Source: Desulfobulbaceae bacterium (GTDB taxonomy: Bacteria; Desulfobacterota; Desulfobulbia; Desulfobulbales; Desulfocapsaceae). From it: a stretch of DNA of 5,994 bases. Location of the stretch: the NCBI GenBank assembly GCA_031256095.1, contig JAIRRG010000104.1:1-5994 (forward strand), in the 5' to 3' direction. A program made the translations under genes and the position numbers. Of the stretch, positions 1 through 5,960 are shown in pieces; position 1 is the stretch's first letter, and each line of letters begins with the position of its first letter. The notes below the pieces were generated by a model, which searched no databases, was not told where the DNA came from, and saw only the letters and a program-made list of their open reading frames with translations.

Positions 1-1
1 G

Positions 2-151
2 CCGCTGCTGCCGCCCCTGTATCGCTGGTCAGATGGGCGCTGGGATTACCGCCGTTTTGGCATTTGTATGTTGAGCAAATGGGCGGGCGAATGGGATCAC
101 CGCCCCTGGCGCACCGGCGGCGCCATTACCAATATCAATCGTGAGGCATGA
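2..151 (+). CDS. 3' end of an unidentified phage tail-region protein (partial)
   Basis: The frame is open from the window edge to the TGA at 149-151 and gives the last 49 residues of a protein. The start lies upstream of the window. Codons follow the GC-rich style of the genes downstream (GGC, ACC, CGC, ATC). Frame 1 is also open to 144, but its peptide looks less natural. The tail is rich in Trp, Arg and Gly, with two similar aromatic segments, YRWSDGRWDYRRFG and KWAGEWDHRPWRTGG. I do not recognise a family. By position, just upstream of fibre-base and fibre genes, it may be a baseplate or tail-tip protein, but that rests only on context. Its stop codon lies one base before the next start, and its last codons hold the next gene's ribosome binding site, so the two are probably translated as one unit. 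Confidence 0.6.
   Translation, partial: PLLPPLYRWSDGRWDYRRFGICMLSKWAGEWDHRPWRTGGAITNINREA
143..147 (+). promoter_or_regulatory. Ribosome binding site that fixes the start at 153
   Basis: GAGGC lies inside the end of the preceding gene, with GAGG six bases before ATG 153. It favours this ATG over the in-frame GTG at 141, which overlaps the upstream coding sequence and has no comparable site. Confidence 0.65.
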
Positions 152-152
152 G

Positions 153-683
153 ATGAGTTTAGCCACCATTACCCTGTCGGGTCGGGCCTTTTTCGGCAAA
201 TCTCTGAAGGAACAAATCCTGCACATTGCCTGGGGCGAGGGCGACCCGAATTGGGACATCCTCGATGCTGGCGATCTGCCCAGCGTGGTCGAAAACACCA
301 GCCTTGTCGCCGAACTGGGCCGACGCATCCCGAACGGCGTTGACTATGTCCTGCCGGATCTGGATGGCGATATCAGTATCCCGGTGGGCATGGACGGCCA
401 AGGCAACGTGCAGTATCAGCGCTACACGGCCAGCGCGACGCCGACGCCGTATCTGTACATCCACTGCACCTTCGACAACGACGATGCGGCGGAAAATACG
501 ATCCGCGAGGTGGCTCTGTTCGGCGGCTCGGTCATTGCCCCCGGATTGCCGCCTGGCCAGCGTTATTTTGCGCCCGACGAGATTATCGACCCCGGTTTTT
601 TGATTGCCATGGAAATCGTCAGGCCAGCCTGGCCCCGCTCGCTGTCCGTCCGTGAGACCTATGGCTTTGTCCTACCCGTATAA
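153..683 (+). CDS. Tail-collar/fibre-base-like phage protein, 176 residues
   Basis: This is probably a virion protein that joins the baseplate to a fibre or tip. Visible features are an N-terminal ILHIAWGEGDPNWD segment (about 22-35), SLVAELGRR (50-58), TIREVALFGG (116-125) and a hydrophobic DPGFLIA stretch (146-152), ending in beta-like FVLPV. The order resembles the N-terminal tail-collar domain of tail fibres (the DUF3751-type family): an early G-x-G measure of position, then a 'T-x-L-x-x-E-x-x-R' segment, then a conserved 'IREVALF/IGLY' segment. I infer this from pattern only. There is no signal peptide, membrane segment or Cys-rich motif. Unlike those fibres it has no shaft or tip, so it may be a free-standing adaptor. 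ATG 153 is preferred over GTG 141 because of the GAGG site. It is followed 12 bases later by the DUF4815-like giant. The gene call is secure and the function is moderate to weak. Confidence 0.8.
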   Translation: MSLATITLSGRAFFGKSLKEQILHIAWGEGDPNWDILDAGDLPSVVENTSLVAELGRRIPNGVDYVLPDLDGDISIPVGMDGQGNVQYQRYTASATPTPYLYIHCTFDNDDAAENTIREVALFGGSVIAPGLPPGQRYFAPDEIIDPGFLIAMEIVRPAWPRSLSVRETYGFVLPV

Positions 684-689
684 AAGGTG
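683..689 (+). promoter_or_regulatory. Ribosome binding site for the 1057-residue tail protein
   Basis: AAAGGTG begins at the last base of the preceding stop codon, and its GG lies eight bases before ATG 696. The GTG inside this site (687) opens the same frame but is part of the ribosome binding site and has none of its own, so 696 is the better start. Confidence 0.7.
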
Positions 690-695
690 CAAAAC

Positions 696-3600
696 ATGCG
701 TAATCTCAATATCCAAAATTATTACAATCGTTTCGATCCGAGCAAAAACCACGAGCTGCTGCTGGCCCGCGACGGCTACCGCATTCAGGGCGCCGAGACC
801 AACGATATGCAGGAGATGTTTTTGTCCCGCCTCAAAGGTGTGGCCGACGCCCTCTTGGCCGACGGCGACATCATCCAGGGCGGGCAGGTAATAATTGATA
901 CGGCCACGGGCGATACCCAGGCCCAGGAGAGCGTTATCTACCTGAGCGGCGCGACGCGCCGGGTGCCAGCCGCCATCTTCACAATCCCGCTACAAGGGCA
1001 GGTGAGTATCGGCGTTTATCTGGCCGAGGAAATAATTTCCGATCTCGAAGACCCAACTCTTCGCAATCCGGCCATCGGCACGCGCGGTCAAGGCGAACCT
1101 GGCGCCTGGCGCTTGCGGGTCAGCGGTCAGTGGGGCGTGGCCGGCGACGGCACGCCTGGAGAGTATTATCCGGTGCATACCGTCGATGACGGCGTGCTGC
1201 GCGCCAAAGATCCGCCGCCGAATCTCGACAGCTTCAACCAGGCTGTTGCCCGTTACGACCGCGATCATACGAGCGGCGGCATTTATATCACCGCCGGCAT
1301 GGTCGTGCGAGCCGCCGAAGTCAGCGGCGGCGGCGTGCAAATTTATACCGTGTCCGAGGGCCGGGCGCGGGTTTTTGGCTACGCCATTGATCTGCCCACG
1401 TCCCGCCGCCTGTCATACGCCGCTGAGCCCGATTTGCGTTATATTGAAACAGAAATCCACACGGCGGACGGCAGCGCCAGCCAGCGGTTAGATGTGGCAC
1501 ATGCGCCAATTCGCTCTATATCCATGTTGCGGGCGACGCTGCAAAAAACGGTGAACATTGTCCATGGCGGCTACGCCGGCGCCGCCGACGCCCTGCCGGA
1601 CGCGGCCATCGTCGACATTATCGAATGCAAGCAAGGGACAACCGTCTACGGTAAAAATACCGACTACAAGAAAACCGGAGATACCGTCGATTGGAACGTG
1701 CCCGGCAAGTCCAAGGAACCGGCCCCAGGTTCGACCTACAGCATTACCTACACCTATATGGCGACGGTGCAGCCCGTCGGCCAGGATTTTGATGGCTTTT
1801 CCGTCGTCGGCGCCGTGGCCGCCTCCAGTATCATAATATCTTACTATCAGGCGGTGCCGCGCATTGACCGGCTGTGCCTGATGCAGGATGGCTCTTTTGT
1901 CTGGCTGCGCGGCGTTGCCGGCGAGATCAATGCCCGTCCGCCCGCCGCGCCGCCTGGCGTCTTGGCCATTGCCTCCGTGCGCCAGAGCTGGCGTGACGCG
2001 GTGGAAATAAACAACGACGGCATCCGCGTTGTCACCTTTGACACGCTGACCGCCATGTCGGACAGCATTGCCGCTCTCTACAATGAGGTGGCCCGGCAAC
2101 GGCTGGAAGCCGACATCTCAACGCGCGAAGCGGGGGCGCGGGCCGGCATCTTTGTCGATCCGCTCTCAAACGATGAGATGCGCGACCAGGGCATCGCCCA
2201 AAGCGCCGCCATCGTTAAAGGCTGGCTGACGCTCGCGGTCGCGCCGACGATTTTTGCTCTTGACGCGCCGCTTGCCCTGCCAGCCATGCCGGGTTACACC
2301 CCGATCATTGTCCTGGCCCAGACGCTGCGCACCGGCGACATGCAGGTAAATCCTTATATGTCGTTTGGCATCTTGCCCGCCCGCGTCACGCTGACCCCGG
2401 CTATTGATCAGTGGACGGAGATACAGAGCAACTGGACCAGCGACATCACCCAACAATTTGATGTCTGGATTTACGCGCCGGAAACCTGGGGCACGCCGCT
2501 TTATGGCCAGGTTTTTACCAGCACGAGTTCGGCGACGCAGTTGGTCTCCAGTACTTCCAGCAAATTGCAATACCTGCGGCAGATCAGCGTCGCCTTCCGC
2601 CTTGAGGGTTTTGGCCCCGGCGAGGTGCTGCAAAAGGTGCTTTTTGACGGCGTCAACGCCAATTTCACGGCGTCGCCGGCCAACGCCAGCGGCGTCGTCA
2701 CCGGCAGCTTTGTTATCCCGCCAAACATCCCGGCGGGAGCAAAAACCGTCACCTTCCGCGGCCCCGAAGGCGGCAGCGAAGGCAGCGCCGCTTTTGTCGG
2801 CCAAGGACAACTAACGGTGCAGGTCTTGCGCACGGTTAATACCGTGACCTACTCGCACATTGATCCGCTGGCGCAAACCTTTTCCCTCGACGACACCATG
2901 CAGGTCTGCGGCGTCGACCTGTGGTTTACGGCCAAACAGGGCGAGGTGCGGGTGCAGATTCGCGAGGTACAGAACGGTTTCCCGACCCGCGTCATCCTCG
3001 CCGAAGCGGTGATCCAACCTGGCAATATCATCGTCAACGGCGATGCCACCCGCTTGCTCTTCCCGGCGCCGGTGCAGCTTTTGGCGGGCATCGAGTATGC
3101 CATCGTCGTCTTGTGCAACGATGCGATTACCGCCTTGGCCATCGCCGAGATGGGCAAGTTCGACGCCACGGCGCAGAAGTGGGTGGCCAGTCAGCCCTAT
3201 ACCGTCGGTGTCCTCCTCTCATCGTCCAACGCCTCGACCTGGACTGTCCATCAAGATAAAGACATGGCCTTCCGCCTCTTGGCCGCCGATTTTGTCGCCG
3301 GCACGACGCAGGTGGAAATGGGCGAGGTGACGGTGTCCGCCGCCACCGATCTGCTTGTCCTCGCCGTTGACGAAACGCCCTCATCGGCGACGCATGTCGA
3401 GTACGAATTGACCTTGCCCGATGGCGCTGTCCTGACCGTCGCCGAAAGTCAGCCGGCTCGTCTGGCCGCGCCAATAAGCGGCAAAGTCAAGGTCAAGGCC
3501 AAACTGACGGGCACCAATCAGGCCGCGCCATTGCTGTGGCCGGGCGCCCAACTGCTCGCTGGCAAATTGACGCCGACGGGCGACTACTACAGCCGCTCGA

Positions 3601-3869
3601 TCCCGGCCACCGACGCCAATAAGGTCATTCTCATTTACGAGGCATTTATCCCGTCAGGCGCCGCGGTGACGCCTCAAATCCAATTCGACGGTGGAAACTG
3701 GCAAAGCCTGACCTTGGCCGCGGCTGTGCCGCAAGGTAATGGCATCGTCGAATACCGCTTCGAGCGCGCCGTGGCTGGTTCTGATCTGACCAAAATACGG
3801 ATCACGCTGTCCGGCACGGCGTCGGCCCGGCCCTTCGTTGGCCTGATCCGCTTTATGGCTATTAAATAG
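696..3869 (+). CDS. DUF4815-like phage tail structural protein, 1057 residues
   Basis: This is the largest gene here and a likely component of the baseplate or tail-tip fibre complex. Residues 9-45 (YYNRFDPSKNHELLLARDGY, then IQGAETNDMQ) match my memory of the start of DUF4815 phage proteins. A helical stretch (about 450-483) leads to GIFVDPLSNDEMRDQGI (484-500), another typical DUF4815 segment. The C-terminal half is beta-rich. It has an Ig- or jelly-roll-like block at about 650-710 (ASPANASGVVTGSFVIPP, IPAGAKTVTF), then DPLAQTF at 723-729 with VQIREVQNGFPT at 753-764, a pairing known from T4-like and cyanophage virion proteins. It then has LLSSSNASTWTVHQDKDMAF at 840-859. There is no signal peptide or membrane segment. 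The exact job of DUF4815 is not established. The context (collar-like gene before, fibre gene after) supports a link between baseplate and fibre. Antisense frames over 200 codons long inside it are composition artefacts. Family assignment is from recognition, not from a search. Confidence 0.9.
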   Translation: MRNLNIQNYYNRFDPSKNHELLLARDGYRIQGAETNDMQEMFLSRLKGVADALLADGDIIQGGQVIIDTATGDTQAQESVIYLSGATRRVPAAIFTIPLQGQVSIGVYLAEEIISDLEDPTLRNPAIGTRGQGEPGAWRLRVSGQWGVAGDGTPGEYYPVHTVDDGVLRAKDPPPNLDSFNQAVARYDRDHTSGGIYITAGMVVRAAEVSGGGVQIYTVSEGRARVFGYAIDLPTSRRLSYAAEPDLRYIETEIHTADGSASQRLDVAHAPIRSISMLRATLQKTVNIVHGGYAGAADALPDAAIVDIIECKQGTTVYGKNTDYKKTGDTVDWNVPGKSKEPAPGSTYSITYTYMATVQPVGQDFDGFSVVGAVAASSIIISYYQAVPRIDRLCLMQDGSFVWLRGVAGEINARPPAAPPGVLAIASVRQSWRDAVEINNDGIRVVTFDTLTAMSDSIAALYNEVARQRLEADISTREAGARAGIFVDPLSNDEMRDQGIAQSAAIVKGWLTLAVAPTIFALDAPLALPAMPGYTPIIVLAQTLRTGDMQVNPYMSFGILPARVTLTPAIDQWTEIQSNWTSDITQQFDVWIYAPETWGTPLYGQVFTSTSSATQLVSSTSSKLQYLRQISVAFRLEGFGPGEVLQKVLFDGVNANFTASPANASGVVTGSFVIPPNIPAGAKTVTFRGPEGGSEGSAAFVGQGQLTVQVLRTVNTVTYSHIDPLAQTFSLDDTMQVCGVDLWFTAKQGEVRVQIREVQNGFPTRVILAEAVIQPGNIIVNGDATRLLFPAPVQLLAGIEYAIVVLCNDAITALAIAEMGKFDATAQKWVASQPYTVGVLLSSSNASTWTVHQDKDMAFRLLAADFVAGTTQVEMGEVTVSAATDLLVLAVDETPSSATHVEYELTLPDGAVLTVAESQPARLAAPISGKVKVKAKLTGTNQAAPLLWPGAQLLAGKLTPTGDYYSRSIPATDANKVILIYEAFIPSGAAVTPQIQFDGGNWQSLTLAAAVPQGNGIVEYRFERAVAGSDLTKIRITLSGTASARPFVGLIRFMAIK

Positions 3870-3874
3870 AGGTG
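3868..3874 (+). promoter_or_regulatory. Ribosome binding site for the tail fibre gene
   Basis: AGAGGTG overlaps the stop codon of the preceding gene and lies four bases before ATG 3879. It is the strongest match upstream of this start and points to coupled translation. Confidence 0.7.
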
Positions 3875-3878
3875 AAAA

Positions 3879-5021
3879 ATGCGCGACGACCGGACGCCCA
3901 ATTTAGACCTGCCCTTGCCGCACCCCGACAATTATCTTGATCAGGATGTGCCACGCTTACGCGAGGCTTTGCAGAAAGTGGATTCCAGCGTGGCCAGCAA
4001 AACGGAATTACAAAAAGTGGTGGCCAGTGCCGATTCGGCGCTGACCGACGAAGCCGTTGCCAGAAAAGCCGCCATTGTCACTGAGGGCAATAACAGAGTA
4101 GTGGGCGACAAGGAAAACGCCGACGCCATTACCGCCGAAGCCAATCAGAGAGTTGCGGGCGACAAGGAAAACGCCGACGCCCTTGCCGCCCTTGGCAGCG
4201 CTTTGGCGGCGATGCTGATTCCTGGCATGATCATGCCATTTTCAGGGACATTTAGCGAGGCGATGGCGCCGCCGCAAGGTGGGACGGCGGCTCAATTTCC
4301 GATCAACAGGATTACCGGCAAACCTGACTTTCGATTTGGCATTTGTACCGGCGCCACCATGACCGCGCCAGATGGCACACAGATGACGACGCCGGATTTG
4401 CGTGGACAATTCATCATGGGTGTTGGGCCGGGCGCTGGCGCGGGTATCTTTGGCGGCGTCCAGCCTGGCACTACCGGCGGCGCGACCACCCTGACGCTAA
4501 CAACCAGCAGCGGCGGCGACCACGCCCACACCAACGCCGCCACCGGCAGCGCCGGCGACCATGCCCACAGCAATCAAGCGACCGCCGCCGCTGGCTACCA
4601 TAGCCACGGCGACTACGTTTACCCGACGACCCTGGATAGCAGTCAGATGCCATCTCATTGGCATAACTATCATATTGGGTGGGGAAATCCAACGGCAGCG
4701 GCTCAAAACTATGTTTTTGTAGATGGTTTTAACAAGAGAATTACCCCAACAATAGTCCCCCCTGATAACTCTGGGGCAGGTGCATTAGTCGTTGATAACC
4801 CCAGCGTAACCAACGGTACCGCATCCGCAGGTGGTTGGAGTGGTCATTATCATCAGGTTTACGCCGACGGCAATCATCAGCATGCCGTGAACGCGACCTA
4901 CAACGCCGGCGCTCACACCCACACCAATGCCGCCACCGGCAACGCCGGCGGTCATAGCCATACGATTAACCCGACGCCGCCTTACTACGCCCTTGTCTAC
5001 ATCATGTACTTGGGAGGATAA
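3879..5021 (+). CDS. Tail-collar phage tail fibre with His-X-His tip, 380 residues
   Basis: This is the likely receptor-binding fibre. The N-terminus carries TPNLDLPLPHPDN (6-18) and DVPRLREAL (23-31), an attachment-type head seen in many phage fibres. Residues about 33-112 are Ala-, Glu- and Asn-rich and helical, with an 18-residue tandem duplication, and suit a trimeric stalk. IPGMIMPFSG (from about 114) and TPDLRGQFIMG (171-181) are tail-collar signatures. The tip holds His-X-His pairs at 215/217, 228/230, 241/243, 260/262, 323/325, 333/335, 346/348 and 359/361. It ends in PPYYALVYIMYLGG, a typical collar-fibre C-terminus. In T4 gp37, His-X-His pairs from three chains bind iron along a needle, so a metal-stabilised trimeric tip is a reasonable inference. 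The middle of the tip (about 258-307) is AT-richer than the rest. The start is set by the AGAGGTG site. A DUF4376-like gene follows after one base. Confidence 0.92.
   Translation: MRDDRTPNLDLPLPHPDNYLDQDVPRLREALQKVDSSVASKTELQKVVASADSALTDEAVARKAAIVTEGNNRVVGDKENADAITAEANQRVAGDKENADALAALGSALAAMLIPGMIMPFSGTFSEAMAPPQGGTAAQFPINRITGKPDFRFGICTGATMTAPDGTQMTTPDLRGQFIMGVGPGAGAGIFGGVQPGTTGGATTLTLTTSSGGDHAHTNAATGSAGDHAHSNQATAAAGYHSHGDYVYPTTLDSSQMPSHWHNYHIGWGNPTAAAQNYVFVDGFNKRITPTIVPPDNSGAGALVVDNPSVTNGTASAGGWSGHYHQVYADGNHQHAVNATYNAGAHTHTNAATGNAGGHSHTINPTPPYYALVYIMYLGG
4103..4181 (+). repeat. Tandem 54-base (18-codon) duplication in the fibre stalk
   Basis: A 25-base identical segment, coding GDKENADA, occurs at 4103-4127 and again at 4157-4181, exactly 54 bases apart and in frame. 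The flanking codons are also similar: NNRVVGDKENADA in the first copy against NQRVAGDKENADA in the second. Eighteen residues equals 11 plus 7, which suits a helical coiled-coil stalk. Near-perfect identity at the DNA level suggests a fairly recent duplication that lengthened the fibre. Confidence 0.85.
4223..4238. repeat. 16-base perfect palindrome at the stalk/collar boundary
   Basis: TGGCATGATCATGCCA is its own reverse complement. It lies within the codons for the PGMIMP collar motif, where the helical stalk ends. It could be chance plus codon constraint. I see no partner site. Confidence 0.5.
4521..4607 (+). repeat. First His-X-His array of the fibre tip (13-residue period)
   Basis: Three His-X-His pairs (HAH at 215-217, HAH at 228-230, HSH at 241-243) are spaced exactly 13 residues (39 bases) apart. 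Between them lie Ala-, Thr-, Asn- and Gly-rich spacers such as TNAATGSAGD. Bases 4521-4556 match 4914-4949 of the second array at 33 of 36 positions. The 120 bases 4501-4620 are about 70% GC. Confidence 0.85.
4651..4800 (+). other. AT-richer segment within the fibre tip, possible exchanged module
   Basis: By direct count this stretch is about 44% GC (66 of 150), against about 70% at 4501-4620 and about 65% at 4861-4980. Codons shift toward TAT, GTT, AAT and AGA-type choices. It codes for residues about 258-307, including SHWHNYH and a non-repetitive loop region. The frame stays open throughout. It lies between the two His-X-His arrays, which fits replacement of the host-contact part by recombination. 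Confidence 0.6.
4875..4961 (+). repeat. Second His-X-His array of the fibre tip (13-residue period)
   Basis: Three pairs (HQH at 333-335, HTH at 346-348, HSH at 359-361) again repeat every 13 residues and span the same 87 bases as the first array. The TNAATGNAGG spacer nearly copies TNAATGSAGD of the first array. A further pair, HYH at 323-325, lies ten residues before it. Confidence 0.85.
5012..5018 (+). promoter_or_regulatory. Ribosome binding site that fixes the start at 5023
   Basis: GGGAGGA lies in the last codons of the fibre gene, four bases before ATG 5023. The frame is open back to an ATG at 4927, but that extension runs over the fibre's conserved C-terminus, so 5023 is the start. 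Confidence 0.8.
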
Positions 5022-5022
5022 T

Positions 5023-5661
5023 ATGCGTTTAACCATCATTGTGCCTGATAACATTGTTGCCATTGACGGCCTTGCCCGCCGGATTGATTTGCAAGGATTT
5101 GACTTGCCGCCCAATCTGCGCGTCGTCCAGTGGATCGGCGATAAAGGCTGGGAAGAATATACCGACGCTTTTAATGAAGAAATCACCGACATATCGGCCT
5201 ATCAGCCAATCATAGACGAGTGGCGTCGGCTGAAAACCGAAGACGAAGCCCGCGCCGCCGAAGAGGCGGCCAGGCAAGCCGATCCGCTCTATGGCCTTGA
5301 TGGCGAGGCGCTGGCGCGGAAAAAGTTTGATTTAGCCAAAGCTGCCGCCGACGCCGCCCTGGATGTGGCGGCCAGCCAGCCGGTTGAGGTGGGCATCCCG
5401 GAGGGAACTTGGCGCTACAACGGCGGCGACGCTTCCGCATCCGCCATCCTCGGCGCTGTGACGCTGGCTGAGGCTCTCGGTGAAACATCCGTGACCTTGT
5501 GGGATGCGGATAATGTCTTGCGGCAAATGTCCTTGGCCTCGGCCATGACTGTCGCCGTCACCATCGCCCAAACCTATCGCGCCGCCGCCTATGCCCGCGC
5601 CTCGGCCATCGCCGTGGCCAAGGCGGAAATGGATGCGGCAATCGCTGAGACGGATGTATGA
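5023..5661 (+). CDS. DUF4376-like phage protein, candidate fibre assembly factor, 212 residues
   Basis: The N-terminus (LTIIVPDNIVAIDG at 3-16, VVQWIGDKGWEEY at about 34-46, then ITDISAYQPIIDEW) looks like the small beta domain found before DUF4376 in phage proteins. A charged Ala/Glu/Arg helix (about 66-86) leads to a helical C-terminal half with TWRYNGGDAS (129-138), SVTLWDADN (156-164), LASAMTVAVTIAQTYR and a final Ala-rich helix. This is the DUF4376 pattern as I recall it: a hydrophobic helix bundle with a central W-x-x-x-D/N. There is no signal peptide and no clear membrane anchor. Its place, one base after the fibre gene, is where Tfa-type chaperones of Mu, lambda and P2 lie. A role in folding or trimerising the fibre is therefore inferred from position only, and it could instead be a minor virion protein. 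It ends in GTA TGA, overlapping the next start by four bases. Confidence 0.85.
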   Translation: MRLTIIVPDNIVAIDGLARRIDLQGFDLPPNLRVVQWIGDKGWEEYTDAFNEEITDISAYQPIIDEWRRLKTEDEARAAEEAARQADPLYGLDGEALARKKFDLAKAAADAALDVAASQPVEVGIPEGTWRYNGGDASASAILGAVTLAEALGETSVTLWDADNVLRQMSLASAMTVAVTIAQTYRAAAYARASAIAVAKAEMDAAIAETDV

Positions 5662-5960
5662 CAAATCTCATTGCCACTTGGGGCAAAGGCAACTGCACCC
5701 TCTGGTGGGATCGAATCTGGGGCATGGAAATCGGCGACGTTTGCTACGACCACGATGCCGCCTATGACGCTGGCGCCGTCTACCTCAAAGTGCGCGGCGA
5801 TTGGCGATTGGTGGCCGCCATTTGGCAACGGGCCGGGCGCTGCGACGAGGCGTGGCGGACGGTAGCGGTACGGGTAACGGCCATTGCCATGGGCCTGGCC
5901 GTGGCCACGGCGGGCTGGTTTTGGTGGTGGCGGGTGTACAGGCAGTGGGAAGATGTATGA
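5658..5960 (+). CDS. Small membrane-anchored protein with phospholipase A2-like motif, 100 residues
   Basis: The protein has GKGN at 9-12, then CYDHDAAYDAG at 29-39, then GDW at 47-49. In secreted and parvoviral phospholipases A2 a Gly-rich calcium loop precedes the catalytic H-D-x-x-Y by about 20 residues, and a second Asp follows. Here G11 to H32 is 21 residues, with candidate D33, Y36 and D48. Residues about 72-91 form a hydrophobic segment (VTAIAMGLAVATAGWFWWW), probably one membrane span near the C-terminus. Twelve of 100 residues are Trp. The start overlaps the DUF4376-like stop (ATGA), with only a weak GAGA before it, so translation is probably coupled. It may act on membrane lipids during entry or lysis, or the motif may be structural only. 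Small HDxxY proteins do occur in phages, but I cannot name the family. The gene call is good and the enzyme call tentative. Confidence 0.75.
   Translation: MTNLIATWGKGNCTLWWDRIWGMEIGDVCYDHDAAYDAGAVYLKVRGDWRLVAAIWQRAGRCDEAWRTVAVRVTAIAMGLAVATAGWFWWWRVYRQWEDV

Noticed and set aside
226..603. Plus-strand open frame overlapping the collar-like gene
   Set aside because: Its product is a Ser/Arg/Ala-rich shadow with no start signal, and the 153-683 frame has family-like segments.
1488..2810. Long antisense open frames (1488-2099 and 2166-2810, minus strand)
   Set aside because: They lie wholly within the 1057-residue gene, have low-complexity Arg/Gly/Ala-rich products and no ribosome binding sites. 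They reflect GC-rich codon bias on the other strand.
4343..4603. Open frame inside the fibre gene giving an Arg/His-rich product
   Set aside because: It arises from the repeated GCC/CAC codons of the His-X-His array read out of frame, with no ribosome binding site.
4521..4607. CRISPR-like short regular repeats
   Set aside because: The 39-base period is an in-frame 13-residue protein repeat with degenerate copies and no unique spacers.
4521..4961. Diversity-generating retroelement variable region in the fibre tip
   Set aside because: The two repeat copies do not differ only at adenines, and no template repeat or reverse transcriptase is visible in the window. Recombination explains it better.
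4927..5022. N-terminal extension of the DUF4376-like gene to ATG 4927
   Set aside because: It overlaps the conserved end of the fibre gene, has no ribosome binding site there, and the strong GGGAGGA site selects ATG 5023.
5898..5911. 14-base palindrome GCCGTGGCCACGGC near the window end
   Set aside because: It lies in Ala/Val/Thr codons of the membrane segment in GC-rich DNA, has no loop or T-run, and is not a credible terminator.
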